Assembly: GCF_006352025.1 (NCBI RefSeq)
Contig: NZ_CP040936.1
Coordinates: 1,984,001-2,048,000, forward strand
Direction of reading: 5' to 3'
Length of the DNA: 64,000 bases
DNA from: Hymenobacter sp. DG01
GTDB taxonomy: Bacteria; Bacteroidota; Bacteroidia; Cytophagales; Hymenobacteraceae
How positions within the stretch are numbered: the first letter of the stretch is position 1; every line of letters begins with the position of its first letter. Under the pieces are notes generated by a model. It was not told the origin of the DNA and did not search any database. It worked only from the letters and a program-made list of their open reading frames with translations. Position numbers and translations under genes: made by a program. Positions 17,793 through 26,044 of this stretch are shown one piece after another.

Positions 17793-18887
17793 ATGTCTGA
17801 CTTCTTTTCTGATCTGGAACAGCTCCGCCTCATTATGCACGCCGCTGGGGTGGTGGCGGGCAGCCTGGTGGCCGGCTGGCTGCTGAAGTGGCTGGCTTTC
17901 TGGCTGCTGGCGGCCTACAACCGGCGCGAGCCCGCTCTGCTGGCCCAGTCGGTGCTGCAACACCTGAGCCAGCCCAGCGCCTGGTTTTTCCCGGTGCTGG
18001 TGCTATCCTTCGTGCTACCCCTCACCCGCCTCGAAGACCGTGCCCTGGAGGTGGCCCGCCGTCTGGTGGAAACGGCCCTGCTCACCACTTTTGCCTGGGG
18101 CCTGGTCAAGACCGTGGACGTGGTAGAGGACCTGGTGCAGCACCACTACCGCCTCACCGACGACGACAACCTGCGGGTGCGCAAGCTGTTCACCCAGCTG
18201 CAGTTCGTGAAGAAGCTGGCCGTCACGCTCATCATTTTCGTGGCTACGGCGCTGGTACTCATGAGCTTCGCCACGGTACGCAAAATCGGGACGGGTTTGC
18301 TCACCTCGGCCGGCATTGCCAGCGTGATTGTGGGCTTCGCGGCGCAGCGCTCCATCAGCAACCTGCTGGCTGGCTTCCAGATTGCCTTCACCCAACCCAT
18401 CCGGCTGGATGATGTGCTGGTGGTGGAGGGCGAGTGGGGCCGGGTAGAGGAAATTACGTTTACCTATGTGGTGTTGCGCATCTGGGACGAGCGCCGCCTG
18501 GTGCTTCCACTCAATTACTTCATTGAGAAGCCTTTCCAGAACTGGACCCGCACCACTTCCCAGCTACTGGGCACCGTGTTTCTGTACACCGACTACACCA
18601 TTCCGGTAGAGGCCGTGCGGATTGAGCTGCAGCGCCTGGTAGAAGAAAACCCGCTCTGGGACGGGCGCGTGTGCGTACTGCAGGTCACCGATTCCAAGGA
18701 GCGGACCCTGGAGCTGCGCTGCCTGGTGAGTGCCTCCAACTCCAGCCGGGCCTTCGATTTGCGCTGCGCGGTGCGCGAGCAGCTGGTGCATTTTATACAG
18801 GAGCACTACCCCCACAGCCTGCCCAAAAGCCGCACCCTGGTAGAAGCCCCGGATCAGCCATTTACCCCAGCGCCAATAGAGGAATAA
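17793..18887 (+). CDS. Mechanosensitive ion channel, MscS family
   Basis: 364-residue inner-membrane channel that opens on membrane tension to release solutes under hypo-osmotic shock. Four hydrophobic segments precede the pore helix GTGLLTSAGIASVIVGFAAQRSISNLLAGFQIAF, which has the Ala/Gly-rich packing of MscS segment 3. The beta domain PIRLDDVLVVEGEWGRVEEITFTYVVLRIWDERRLVLPLNYF follows, then the cytoplasmic alpha/beta domain. The C-terminus is a short acidic Pro-rich tail. Length fits the YbdG/YnaI-like small members more than MscK. It follows pncA with a 90-base gap. Confidence 0.93.
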   Translation: MSDFFSDLEQLRLIMHAAGVVAGSLVAGWLLKWLAFWLLAAYNRREPALLAQSVLQHLSQPSAWFFPVLVLSFVLPLTRLEDRALEVARRLVETALLTTFAWGLVKTVDVVEDLVQHHYRLTDDDNLRVRKLFTQLQFVKKLAVTLIIFVATALVLMSFATVRKIGTGLLTSAGIASVIVGFAAQRSISNLLAGFQIAFTQPIRLDDVLVVEGEWGRVEEITFTYVVLRIWDERRLVLPLNYFIEKPFQNWTRTTSQLLGTVFLYTDYTIPVEAVRIELQRLVEENPLWDGRVCVLQVTDSKERTLELRCLVSASNSSRAFDLRCAVREQLVHFIQEHYPHSLPKSRTLVEAPDQPFTPAPIEE

Positions 18888-18898
18888 CCGCTACTAAA

Positions 18899-18927
18899 TT
18901 GAACAAAAATCGTATTTTATACCTTAT
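18899..18927 (+). promoter_or_regulatory. Candidate promoter of the GNAT gene
   Basis: TTG at 18899-18901 and TACCTTAT at 18920-18927 with an 18-base AT-rich spacer. This approximates the Bacteroidota consensus (TTTG, 19-21 bases, TAnnTTTG) but the last bases deviate. It lies in an AT-rich patch 65 bases before the chosen start. Confidence 0.4.
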
Positions 18928-18991
18928 ATTTATAGATTATGCAGCCACTTATGGTACTATTTCCAGAAGAAGTAAGCTGCTCTCCTATGGC

Positions 18992-19549
18992 ATGATCCGA
19001 CTGGAATATTTCACCCCCTCTGACTTCGATCAACTTATTACCTGGATTGACTCGCCCCACCTGCTCATGAACTGGTCGGGCCCCATGTTCAACTACCCCC
19101 TCAACCCTGACAAGCTGGACTGGTACCTGCAGGATAGCAACGTGCCCGGCGCCTCGGATGTATTTATCTTCAAGGCCATTGACACAACTACCGAGGCGGT
19201 AGTGGGTCATATTTCCCTGGGCAGCATCAGCCAGAAAAACAACGCGGCCCGCGTGAGCCGGGTGTTTATTGATCCGCAGCAGCGGGGCCGGGGCTTTGCC
19301 GCCCGCATGCTCACGGAGGTGCTGCGCTTCGGCTTCGAGCAGTTGCACCTGCACCGCATCGACCTGGGCGTGTACAGCTTCAACGAGGCCGCCATCCGGG
19401 CCTACACCCGCGCCGGCATGCAGCGCGAGGGCTGCTCCCGCGACGTGCTCAAGTACGAAGGCGAGTACTGGAGCCTGGTGGAAATGAGCATGCTCAAGCC
19501 CGAGTGGCAGGCCCTGCACCCGGCCGTGGTTGTGGAGGCCGCCGCCTAG
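18992..19549 (+). CDS. GNAT family N-acetyltransferase
   Basis: 185-residue acetyl-CoA-dependent N-acetyltransferase of the RimJ/RimL-like group. The start is the ATG at 18992 (MIRLEYFTPSDFDQLITWI), which begins the domain; the frame stays open upstream across the MscS gene end but without homology. The acetyl-CoA loop is VFIDPQQRGRGFAARML, followed by HRIDLGVYSFNEAAIRAYTRAGM, both diagnostic. Acceptor unknown. It ends before a bidirectional terminator shared with the convergent SDR gene. Confidence 0.88.
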   Translation: MIRLEYFTPSDFDQLITWIDSPHLLMNWSGPMFNYPLNPDKLDWYLQDSNVPGASDVFIFKAIDTTTEAVVGHISLGSISQKNNAARVSRVFIDPQQRGRGFAARMLTEVLRFGFEQLHLHRIDLGVYSFNEAAIRAYTRAGMQREGCSRDVLKYEGEYWSLVEMSMLKPEWQALHPAVVVEAAA

Positions 19550-19570
19550 GCCCTACCCCTCTGATAACTG

Positions 19571-19612
19571 CAAAGCCCCGAACTGCTGACCTGATAGCGG
19601 TTCGGGGCTTTG
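19571..19612. terminator. Bidirectional terminator between GNAT and SDR genes
   Basis: 17-bp stem with one mismatch (CAAAGCCCCGAAC... paired with ...GTTCGGGGCTTTG; 19571-19587 and 19596-19612). It lies between two convergent stop codons, 21 bases after the GNAT gene and 27 before the SDR gene. Confidence 0.8.
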
Positions 19613-19638
19613 TGCTGGCAGGTGGAGTAGCCGCCGGC

Positions 19639-20373
19639 TCAGCGGTTGTTGATGAGCTGGAAGCGGGCGTCGATTTGCTCCCGTGAGGCCCGGCGGATTT
19701 CCTCGGAGGTGCCGTAGCCCACTTCCTGCTCGCCGGCGGCTAGGCGCTGCATCACGGAGTCGGCAAAATCATTCACGGGCACGCCCCAGGTGTGCAGGCC
19801 GGCCCCGCCGAGGTCGGTGTTTACGGCCGAGGGCACCACTTCCAGCACCCGGATGGGGGTAGCCGCCAGTTGGTGCCGCAACGACAGGGTAAAGGAGTGC
19901 AGGGCCGCCTTGGTGGCGCTGTATATGGGAGCCTGGGCCATGGGAGCAAACGCCAGCCCCGACGTAACGTTGATAATGGCCGGATTGGTCTGGGTTCGCA
20001 GGTGCGGAATCAGCAGCGTAGTCAGGTGAATGGGCGCCTCTACGTTGATAACCAGCTCCTGCCGGCGGGTTTCCCAGTCCTCTTCCTCCGTCAGCTGGAA
20101 GCGGCGCTGAATGCCCGCGTTATTCACCAGCACGTTTAGCTGCGGAAACTCCTGCCGGGCCCACTCAGCCAGGGCCACCCGGTCGGCGGCCTGGGCTACG
20201 TCGCAGGTCCGGATGTGGAGGCCGGGCAACTGCTGCTGCGCCTCCCGGAGCTTGTCTTCGCGGCGGCCCACGGCTATAACCGTGCTGCCTGCCTGCTGAA
20301 ACCGCTCGGCCAGGGCCAGCCCTATGCCCGAGCCGCCGCCCGTAATCAATACCGTATTTCCAGCCAGATTCAT
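19639..20373 (-). CDS. Short-chain dehydrogenase/reductase, DltE-like
   Basis: 244-residue NAD(P)-dependent oxidoreductase. Rossmann glycine motif TGGGSGIG (residues 11-18), NNAG motif LNVLVNNAGIQRR, and the active-site YSATKAA (Y and K) are intact. NVTSGLAFAPMAQAP carries the catalytic Ser. The VAVGRRE motif after strand two suggests NADP preference. The overall sequence resembles DltE-type SDRs, but no D-alanylation genes are nearby, so the substrate stays open. Confidence 0.9.
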   Translation of the reverse strand: MNLAGNTVLITGGGSGIGLALAERFQQAGSTVIAVGRREDKLREAQQQLPGLHIRTCDVAQAADRVALAEWARQEFPQLNVLVNNAGIQRRFQLTEEEDWETRRQELVINVEAPIHLTTLLIPHLRTQTNPAIINVTSGLAFAPMAQAPIYSATKAALHSFTLSLRHQLAATPIRVLEVVPSAVNTDLGGAGLHTWGVPVNDFADSVMQRLAAGEQEVGYGTSEEIRRASREQIDARFQLINNR

Positions 20374-20683
20374 CTTGTGTAAGGGAATAGAGGTGACAAC
20401 TCGGGGCCCGCCCCGAAATCCGGAAAACGGGCTGTCGGCTGCATTTTACGGCAAAACCGCGTTGGGGGTCTGGGCGGGGCGCGGGCGGCCCCGCCCAGGG
20501 CGGGGTAGCAACCGTCTGTTTGTCAGGGAGTGGCTGGCCCGGAGGCTACCGGCCTTGTATTGTACTGCGGAGGAGCTTTATAACACAAAAAGCAAATTTT
20601 CTGCGGGTTTGCCCCGCACTTTTATGTACCTTCCGCCCTTCGATGTCCAGCCCCTCAAGCTGCCCGGTCCTGGGTGCCCGCTC
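20374..20683. other. Divergent intergenic region upstream of an exported protein gene
   Basis: 310 bases between the SDR gene (minus) and the next exported protein gene (plus). A TACCTTCC box at 20627-20634 with TTTG at 20608-20611 could be a promoter for the plus-strand gene, but the 15-base spacer is short. An AT-rich patch (20575-20605) precedes it. No gene seen. Confidence 0.4.
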
Positions 20684-21220
20684 ATGAAGCACTGCCTCCT
20701 TTTCCTGCTGCCCCTGCTCAGTGTTGCCCCCAGCGGCGTACAGGCAGCTACCGGCGCCCCGGCTCCGCCCGCGGCTGCTAATACCGTGCATCGGAAGGAA
20801 CTGGCCGCCGACCTGCGCGCGGCCTGGCTGGGCACCCCACTCAAGCAGTTTAAGCGCCTGGTGCCTGAGCGCCGGGCGGCCGCTTCCCAGATCAGCTACT
20901 ATACCCGCCCCGACGAAGCCCTGACCATAGGTGGCTACGCCGTTACGGGCATCAGCTACGGTTTTTACAAAGGTCTGCTCTGCTGCGTGGAAGTGCGCGT
21001 GCTGGGCCCTGCCAACTGCCAGGGCATCTATAGCCTGCTCACCCGCACCTACGGCCCCGGGCAGGTAGCGGCCACCTCGGCCCAGCAGTGGACTAACCCC
21101 CAGGTGCGCCTGCTCTACACCGAAATGCCCAAGGGCTACGCTACCGTAATTGTAGCCAGTACCCCACTGGTGGCCCAATATCACGCCGCCCGGCAGGCCG
21201 CCAGCAACGAGGCCGCCTAA
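20684..21220 (+). CDS. Exported protein of unknown function
   Basis: 178 residues from the ATG at 20684 (MKHCLLFLLPLLSVAPSGVQA, signal peptide). Upstream codons remain open but lack coding character. The mature part has WLGTPLKQFKRLVPE, GGYAVTGISYGFYKGLLCCVEVRVLG and LLTRTYGPG. This is the pattern of small periplasmic proteins in which an ORF-wide strand/helix unit is followed by a YG(P/x) motif. The exported protein at 62961 has a similar LTRRYGPPRPG segment, so they may be distant relatives. No function assigned. Confidence 0.7.
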   Translation: MKHCLLFLLPLLSVAPSGVQAATGAPAPPAAANTVHRKELAADLRAAWLGTPLKQFKRLVPERRAAASQISYYTRPDEALTIGGYAVTGISYGFYKGLLCCVEVRVLGPANCQGIYSLLTRTYGPGQVAATSAQQWTNPQVRLLYTEMPKGYATVIVASTPLVAQYHAARQAASNEAA

Positions 21221-21635
21221 ACCTGGCTCACCAGTAAACCAGGGGTAGCAGCCTGGTTTTTTTGTGCCCTTTGGGGTAGTTACCCGCGAGCGGCGGACTG
21301 CTTTCAGTCCCTGATGCTTCTGCTCCGGGCTCTGCGGCGGCCGGCCGCGGCCTCCTAAAGCCCCAACCGCAGCTCGGGCGCAGCATTTGCCGCACAACCC
21401 GGGGCTTTGCGGCTTCGTTGAAACAAAGAGTACCGCGGCCCTACCCCTGGCTCAACCGGCAGTCTATTAATCATGTACTTACACGGAACGTGCCCCTACC
21501 GGGCCGTGTTATGCGGTATTGTGGTTTTGCGGGCGCCTAGCCGACCGCCTGCAACGGGGTAAGCAGTTTCTTCGGCAACAAAAGCCACCTTTTCCGACTT
21601 TCCCCGTACTTCGTAAGTCCTATTCCGAAATACGC
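21221..21635. other. Intergenic region before mqo
   Basis: 415 bases holding the terminator at 21236-21263 and then G+C-rich sequence with no convincing gene. The last 100 bases should carry the mqo promoter; a TACTTCGT at 21608-21615 resembles the -7 box only weakly. Confidence 0.4.
21236..21263 (+). terminator. Rho-independent terminator
   Basis: 8-bp stem AAACCAGG / CCTGGTTT with an 8-base loop followed directly by a run of T (TTTTTTT), 16 bases after the exported protein gene. Confidence 0.8.
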
Positions 21636-23153
21636 ATGAGCACTACCGAACCCGCTGACTCCCTATCTGCCGATGTAGTCCTGATTGGGGCGGGCATCAT
21701 GAGCGCCACTTTGGGCATGATGCTGAAAGAGTTGCAGCCCGATCTGACCATTGCCATCATTGAGCGGCTTGACGTGGCCGCCGCCGAAAGCTCCGATGCC
21801 TGGAACAACGCGGGCACCGGCCACTCGGCTTTTTGTGAACTGAACTACACGCCCGAGAAGGCCGATGGCTCCATTGACATAAGCAAGGCCGTTAAAATTG
21901 CCGAGCAGTTTGAGGAGTCCAAGCAATTCTGGGCCTTTCTGGCCGAAACCTACGCCGTAAAGGAGCTGACGCGCTTTATCAACCACATCCCGCACCTGAG
22001 CTTTGTGTGGGGCGATAAGAACGTGAACTTTCTGCGCAAGCGGCACGCGGCCCTGACCCAGTCGCCCTTGTTTCAGGGCATGGAGTACACGGAGAACCGC
22101 GAGGAGATGGAGCGCTGGATGCCTCTGGTGATGCACGGCCGCGACCCGCAGCAGCCCGTGGCCGCCACCCGCATGGACCTGGGCACCGACGTAAATTTCG
22201 GCTCCCTGACCCGCGGCATGTTCACGCTGCTGCAGCAAAAGCCGGGCGTGACGTTCTACTTCAACCACAACGTGGAGAAGCTGCGCCAGAAAGATGGGCT
22301 GTGGCGCGTGAAGGCCGAAGATATTGCCACCGGCAACTCGCTTAAAATCCGGGCGCCGTTTGTATTCATCGGGGCCGGCGGCGGCTCCCTACCCCTGCTG
22401 ATCAAGTCAGGCATTCCGGAGGGCTCAGGCTTCGGGGGTTTCCCTGTAAGCGGGCAGTGGCTGAAGTGCGTCAACCCCGACATCATTGCCCAGCACCATG
22501 CCAAGGTGTACGGCAAGGCCGCCGTGGGCTCACCGCCTATGTCGGTGCCCCACCTGGATACCCGCGTGATTAACGGCAAGCAGGAGCTGCTGTTTGGGCC
22601 CTACGCGGGCTTTAGCACCAAGTTCCTTAAGCAGGGTTCCTACCTCGATTTGCCCCTATCGGTGAAGCTGAGCAACATGCGCCCCATGATTATTGCGGGC
22701 CTGAAAAACATTCCGCTCACCAAATACCTCATCAACCAGGTGCGCCAGTCGCCCGACGACCGGCTGGAAGCCCTGCGCGAATACCTGCCCGAGGCTCGGG
22801 CCGAAGACTGGCAGCTGGAAATTGCCGGCCAGCGTGTGCAGGTTATCAAGAAGCACGAGAAAGAGGGCGGCATCCTGGAGTTTGGTACCGAAGTAGTAGC
22901 CGCCTCCGATGGCTCTATTGCCGCCCTGCTGGGCGCCTCGCCCGGGGCTTCTACGGCCGTCAGCATTATGCTGGGACTGGTGCAGCGTTGCTTCCCCGAC
23001 CGGGCCCAATCGGCGGAGTGGCAGGCCAAGCTGCGCCAGATGATTCCTTCCTTTGGTCAGTCCCTGGCCGATAATCCGGCCCTGGTGGAGCAGGTCCGCA
23101 ACCATACCAGCGCCGTGCTCGGCCTCAAGCTGGATGCTACCCCCGTACAGTAG
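21636..23153 (+). CDS. mqo: Malate:quinone oxidoreductase
   Basis: FAD-dependent, membrane-associated enzyme that oxidises L-malate to oxaloacetate and passes electrons to the quinone pool, replacing or supplementing malate dehydrogenase in the TCA cycle. 505 residues from the ATG at 21636. Landmarks are the FAD motif VVLIGAGIMSATLGMML, ESSDAWNNAGTGHSAFCELNYTP, VFIGAGGGSLPLL, GFPVSGQWLKC and LFGPYAGFSTKFLK, all characteristic of Mqo. It is a single gene with a terminator after it. Confidence 0.96.
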   Translation: MSTTEPADSLSADVVLIGAGIMSATLGMMLKELQPDLTIAIIERLDVAAAESSDAWNNAGTGHSAFCELNYTPEKADGSIDISKAVKIAEQFEESKQFWAFLAETYAVKELTRFINHIPHLSFVWGDKNVNFLRKRHAALTQSPLFQGMEYTENREEMERWMPLVMHGRDPQQPVAATRMDLGTDVNFGSLTRGMFTLLQQKPGVTFYFNHNVEKLRQKDGLWRVKAEDIATGNSLKIRAPFVFIGAGGGSLPLLIKSGIPEGSGFGGFPVSGQWLKCVNPDIIAQHHAKVYGKAAVGSPPMSVPHLDTRVINGKQELLFGPYAGFSTKFLKQGSYLDLPLSVKLSNMRPMIIAGLKNIPLTKYLINQVRQSPDDRLEALREYLPEARAEDWQLEIAGQRVQVIKKHEKEGGILEFGTEVVAASDGSIAALLGASPGASTAVSIMLGLVQRCFPDRAQSAEWQAKLRQMIPSFGQSLADNPALVEQVRNHTSAVLGLKLDATPVQ

Positions 23154-23173
23154 CATTAACCCTACACCCCAAC

Positions 23174-23207
23174 AAAAAGGCCACTTGCTTCAGCAGGTGG
23201 CCTTTTT
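23174..23207 (+). terminator. Terminator of mqo
   Basis: AAAAAGGCCAC (23174-23184) pairs with GTGGCCTTTTT (23197-23207) around a 12-base loop that can extend the stem; the T-run follows. The A-run on the other side lets it also serve the convergent gene. Confidence 0.85.
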
Positions 23208-23330
23208 GCTGGGGTGAGAGAAGCGTACCCGCACCTCGTCGTTGAACGGCTGGCCCGGAGCGGTTGCGGTTATAACAAGCTCAGCCAGCCCTCCAGGTCA
23301 GGCGCGCTGGCTGTTTCAGCTTGCCCCAGC

Positions 23331-24434
23331 TTAGGTCCAGTACAGGATGGGTGCGTTCGGGAAGCGCTGCTGCCACTCCTGGTAAAAGAACTCCTTGAGC
23401 GTGCGCATATCGGTGGGCTGGTACACGAATTTGGTGCCCCCAAACTTATTGCGCTTTACGGCCCGGGTAGCTTCCTCCAGATCCAGGGACGTGTTAGGGT
23501 ACCACTGCAGCAGCACCTCCTTGGAGCCGGGCGTAAAGCGGTGGGTAATGCACTCGGCCGTCAGGTCGCAGGGGAAGTCGAGGGTAGCGGCCAGCCTATC
23601 GAGCAGGTGGCGGTATTCGTCCTGCCAGCCGGGCAGGGGCATGATGGGGGCCAGTACCACACCCACGGGGTAGCCCCCTCCACCCTGCTCCACGGGCAGG
23701 GCCAGCTTCCGCAGGGCCTGCAGGCGGGCCTCCACCGAGGCGGTGCCGCCCTCCAGCTTGCGCACGGCGGCTTCGGCATTGAGGCTGAAGCGGGCCCGGG
23801 TACGCCCGTGGTGGGGCAGGCCCAGCAGGGAATCAACGTGGTCATACTTGCTCACAAAGCGCAGGTGCGCTCCTTCGCGCTGCCCATAGTAACGGATGCA
23901 CTCAGCCAGGGAGCCAGTGAGGTGCTCAATGCCCAGCACATCGGTATAGCAGCTTACCTCAAAGCTGGTGACGCGGCCGGGCTGCTCGTAGGCCTGGGTG
24001 TTTGCCAGCAGCTGAGGCAGGTTAGCAAAGGCCTTCACCACGGGCGGCCCCGCGAGGCTGCCGGCCAGGTAGCAGTACTGGCAGTGGGCGGGGCAGCCTT
24101 CGGCCAGGTTCATCTGCCAGTCGGCGGAGGGCGGGGTGGGCTGCAGGCGCAGGGCGCTGGGCGGGGCGCACACCACGGCCAGGGTGCTTTTGGCGCGGCG
24201 GTACGTGTCGCGGGCATCTTCGCCACGCACGCCCGTCAGGCGGTTGCTTTTCAGCAGCTCCACCTCCAGACCCTGAGCCGTTACGCGCTCCAGCATCTGC
24301 TGGCCGAAGGGCTGGTCGAGGGCGTCGGGAGTAAACACCACGCGCTTGGGCAGCCACAGCTTGGCGCTGTGCTGGCGCGGCTCCGGAGTGGGGGTCAGAA
24401 TATCGAGCGAGGGAAACAGCTGGGTTTGGGTCAT
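23331..24434 (-). CDS. Spore photoproduct lyase family radical SAM protein
   Basis: 367 residues. The radical SAM cluster motif is C114-x3-C118-x2-C121 (AEGCPAHCQYCYLAGSLAGPP). A further cysteine, C162 in FEVSCYTDVLGIEHLTG, aligns by context with the hydrogen-donating C141 of Bacillus SPL, so the protein could repair the 5-thyminyl-5,6-dihydrothymine photoproduct. SKYDHVDSLL and RARFSLNAE are further family segments. The organism class does not sporulate, so the substrate may be the same lesion formed in dry UV-exposed cells. Neighbours are mqo and ctlX, unrelated. Confidence 0.88.
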   Translation of the reverse strand: MTQTQLFPSLDILTPTPEPRQHSAKLWLPKRVVFTPDALDQPFGQQMLERVTAQGLEVELLKSNRLTGVRGEDARDTYRRAKSTLAVVCAPPSALRLQPTPPSADWQMNLAEGCPAHCQYCYLAGSLAGPPVVKAFANLPQLLANTQAYEQPGRVTSFEVSCYTDVLGIEHLTGSLAECIRYYGQREGAHLRFVSKYDHVDSLLGLPHHGRTRARFSLNAEAAVRKLEGGTASVEARLQALRKLALPVEQGGGGYPVGVVLAPIMPLPGWQDEYRHLLDRLAATLDFPCDLTAECITHRFTPGSKEVLLQWYPNTSLDLEEATRAVKRNKFGGTKFVYQPTDMRTLKEFFYQEWQQRFPNAPILYWT

Positions 24435-24546
24435 AGCTAGTTATAACACCGCCCCACCTCATATAGCTCCCTTGCATTCAATATTTACTAATTGACAATC
24501 ATATACTTACAAGTATTTTCCCGCCTCAGAAGCACCGCCGTACCAC

Positions 24547-25470
24547 CTACCTTCGCGGCGGCAGAAATACCTCGGCCATCATGCAGCGGGCACTACCGCC
24601 GCCAATGGTTTCGATGGTGGGGATGGATAGGGGCAGCAGTTGGGCGTGCCGGCTGAGGGCAGCGCGCTGCTCAGGCCGGAGGGCATCGTAAGCGCTTTGC
24701 GACATAGCCAGCAGTTCGGGCCCCTCGGCGGGTTGTAGCGTGAGCATGTTGCCGGCAAACCGTGCCACCTGGGCCAGGGTGATATCCACTATTTCGTGGC
24801 CGGTGCGCGTGAGTGAGGCCTCTACCGCCGCGCGCCCGGCCTCGTCCCGGATGCTTTCCAGGCAGATGACAGCGAACCGCGCCCCCAGGCACATCATTAC
24901 GTTGGTGTGGTAGATTTCCTGGCCGGCGGCATCGTAGGCCCGGAAAGCCACCGGCTCGTATCCCAGCCGGGCCGCTACCTCCCGAAACAGCCGGGCCTCC
25001 GTGCGCACCGACAGCCCGGCGTAGGCAATGCGGTGCAGATGGTCGAAGATGATGCTGCCCGTGCCCTCCAGAAACCGGTTGTCGTGCTCCTGCCCCGATA
25101 CATCTATAACCTCCCGGATGTGAAACTGACGGCCCAGCGCCTCCAGAATATCGGGGCGGCGCTCCAGGCGGCGGTTGGGGGCGCACATGGGGTACAGGAG
25201 CACCCGCCCATCGGGGTGAAAAGTTACCCAGTTGTTGGGAAACACCGCGTCGGGCGTGTGGGGCTCAGGCGTATCCTCGAACACCAGCACCCGCACACCA
25301 GCAGCGCGCAGGCGGGCTACTACCCCATCAAACTCGGTGAAGGCCCGCGCCTGAATAACTTCCTGATCCAGCCCCGCCAGCGGCTGCTGAAAGTGGTTGG
25401 AGTGGGCCGTTTCGGGGTTGAACGTAAAGCGCGTCGGGCGGACAAGGAATACCGTGTGGGCAGCCTGCAT
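24547..25470 (-). CDS. ctlX: CtlX-type citrulline hydrolase (amidinotransferase superfamily)
   Basis: 307-residue member of the guanidino-group-modifying superfamily (arginine deiminase-related), of the type named citrulline utilisation hydrolase CtlX. The start is the ATG at 25470 (MQAAHTVFLVRPTRFTFNPETA); 41 upstream codons are open but not homologous. Catalytic motifs are PDAVFPNNWVTFH, EGTGSIIFDHLHRIAYAGLSVRT and the C-terminal nucleophile C296 in GGGSARCMMAEVF. It is single, with a long AT-rich upstream region. Confidence 0.88.
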   Translation of the reverse strand: MQAAHTVFLVRPTRFTFNPETAHSNHFQQPLAGLDQEVIQARAFTEFDGVVARLRAAGVRVLVFEDTPEPHTPDAVFPNNWVTFHPDGRVLLYPMCAPNRRLERRPDILEALGRQFHIREVIDVSGQEHDNRFLEGTGSIIFDHLHRIAYAGLSVRTEARLFREVAARLGYEPVAFRAYDAAGQEIYHTNVMMCLGARFAVICLESIRDEAGRAAVEASLTRTGHEIVDITLAQVARFAGNMLTLQPAEGPELLAMSQSAYDALRPEQRAALSRHAQLLPLSIPTIETIGGGSARCMMAEVFLPPRR

Positions 25471-26044
25471 AAGATGAGGGAGAAGGTGGGGCTGCAAGTA
25501 AACAGCTTGCCAGAGATTCTCGGCTAGATATGTGTGTGCTACCTCCCTACTCTCCTTCCTCTGGTAAGAGACTGCTAGCACCGACCTCAGCATGGTACGC
25601 TGGTTTCGCAGAAGAACCAGTGTTTGCTTAATGCGAGAATCTGCTGCCTATAGCTTGCTACCTTCCCATCAGGCCGCAGACTCCATCCGATTTATGTGGC
25701 AGGAATTGCACTACTTATTCATTCGCATTAGAACTTGTGTCACTGCTTAAGCAAGAGGCTGATTTATGACACACGCCTTTGTGTCATAAATCAGCCTCTT
25801 GCTTAAGCAGTGACACAGCACATCTTGTTCTACTCTGTGCCGGGCTATAGGGGCGCAGTATAGCATGCAGAAGGCGCATTTTGTACCAGAAGCCTGTTTT
25901 TCTTTAGCCTGTGCGAGGTAGCATCTGCTGCTTGTGCAGGCTTATTATTTTACCATAATCTTAAGATAATCAAGCTGCTTCGCTGGCCTTCCCTATTACC
26001 TTTACAGCTTGTTGAAACGTGTATTTATTTACTGTCCGCATTTG
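25471..26044. other. Long divergent intergenic region with a 38-bp palindrome
   Basis: 574 bases between ctlX (minus) and the FG-GAP protein gene (plus). It contains the palindrome at 25736-25817. No open frame of more than a few dozen codons looks coding. A TACCTTTA at 25997-26004 is a possible -7 box for the FG-GAP gene, without a matching TTTG. Confidence 0.5.
25736..25817. repeat. Perfect 38-bp inverted repeat
   Basis: Arms begin TGTGTCACTGCTTAAGCAAG and run 37 bases (25736-25772 with 25781-25817), extending to 38 with the next A-T pair and leaving a 6-base loop. It is unlike the G+C-rich palindromes elsewhere in the window, has moderate A+T, and contains the palindrome GCTTAAGC. No T-run follows, so it is not a simple terminator. 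No open reading frame flanks it within 200 bases. Confidence 0.9.

Noticed and set aside
23214..24440. Plus-strand open frame of 408 codons opposite the SPL-family gene
   Set aside because: Gly/Gln/His-rich, no family signature; the minus-strand radical SAM gene explains the sequence.
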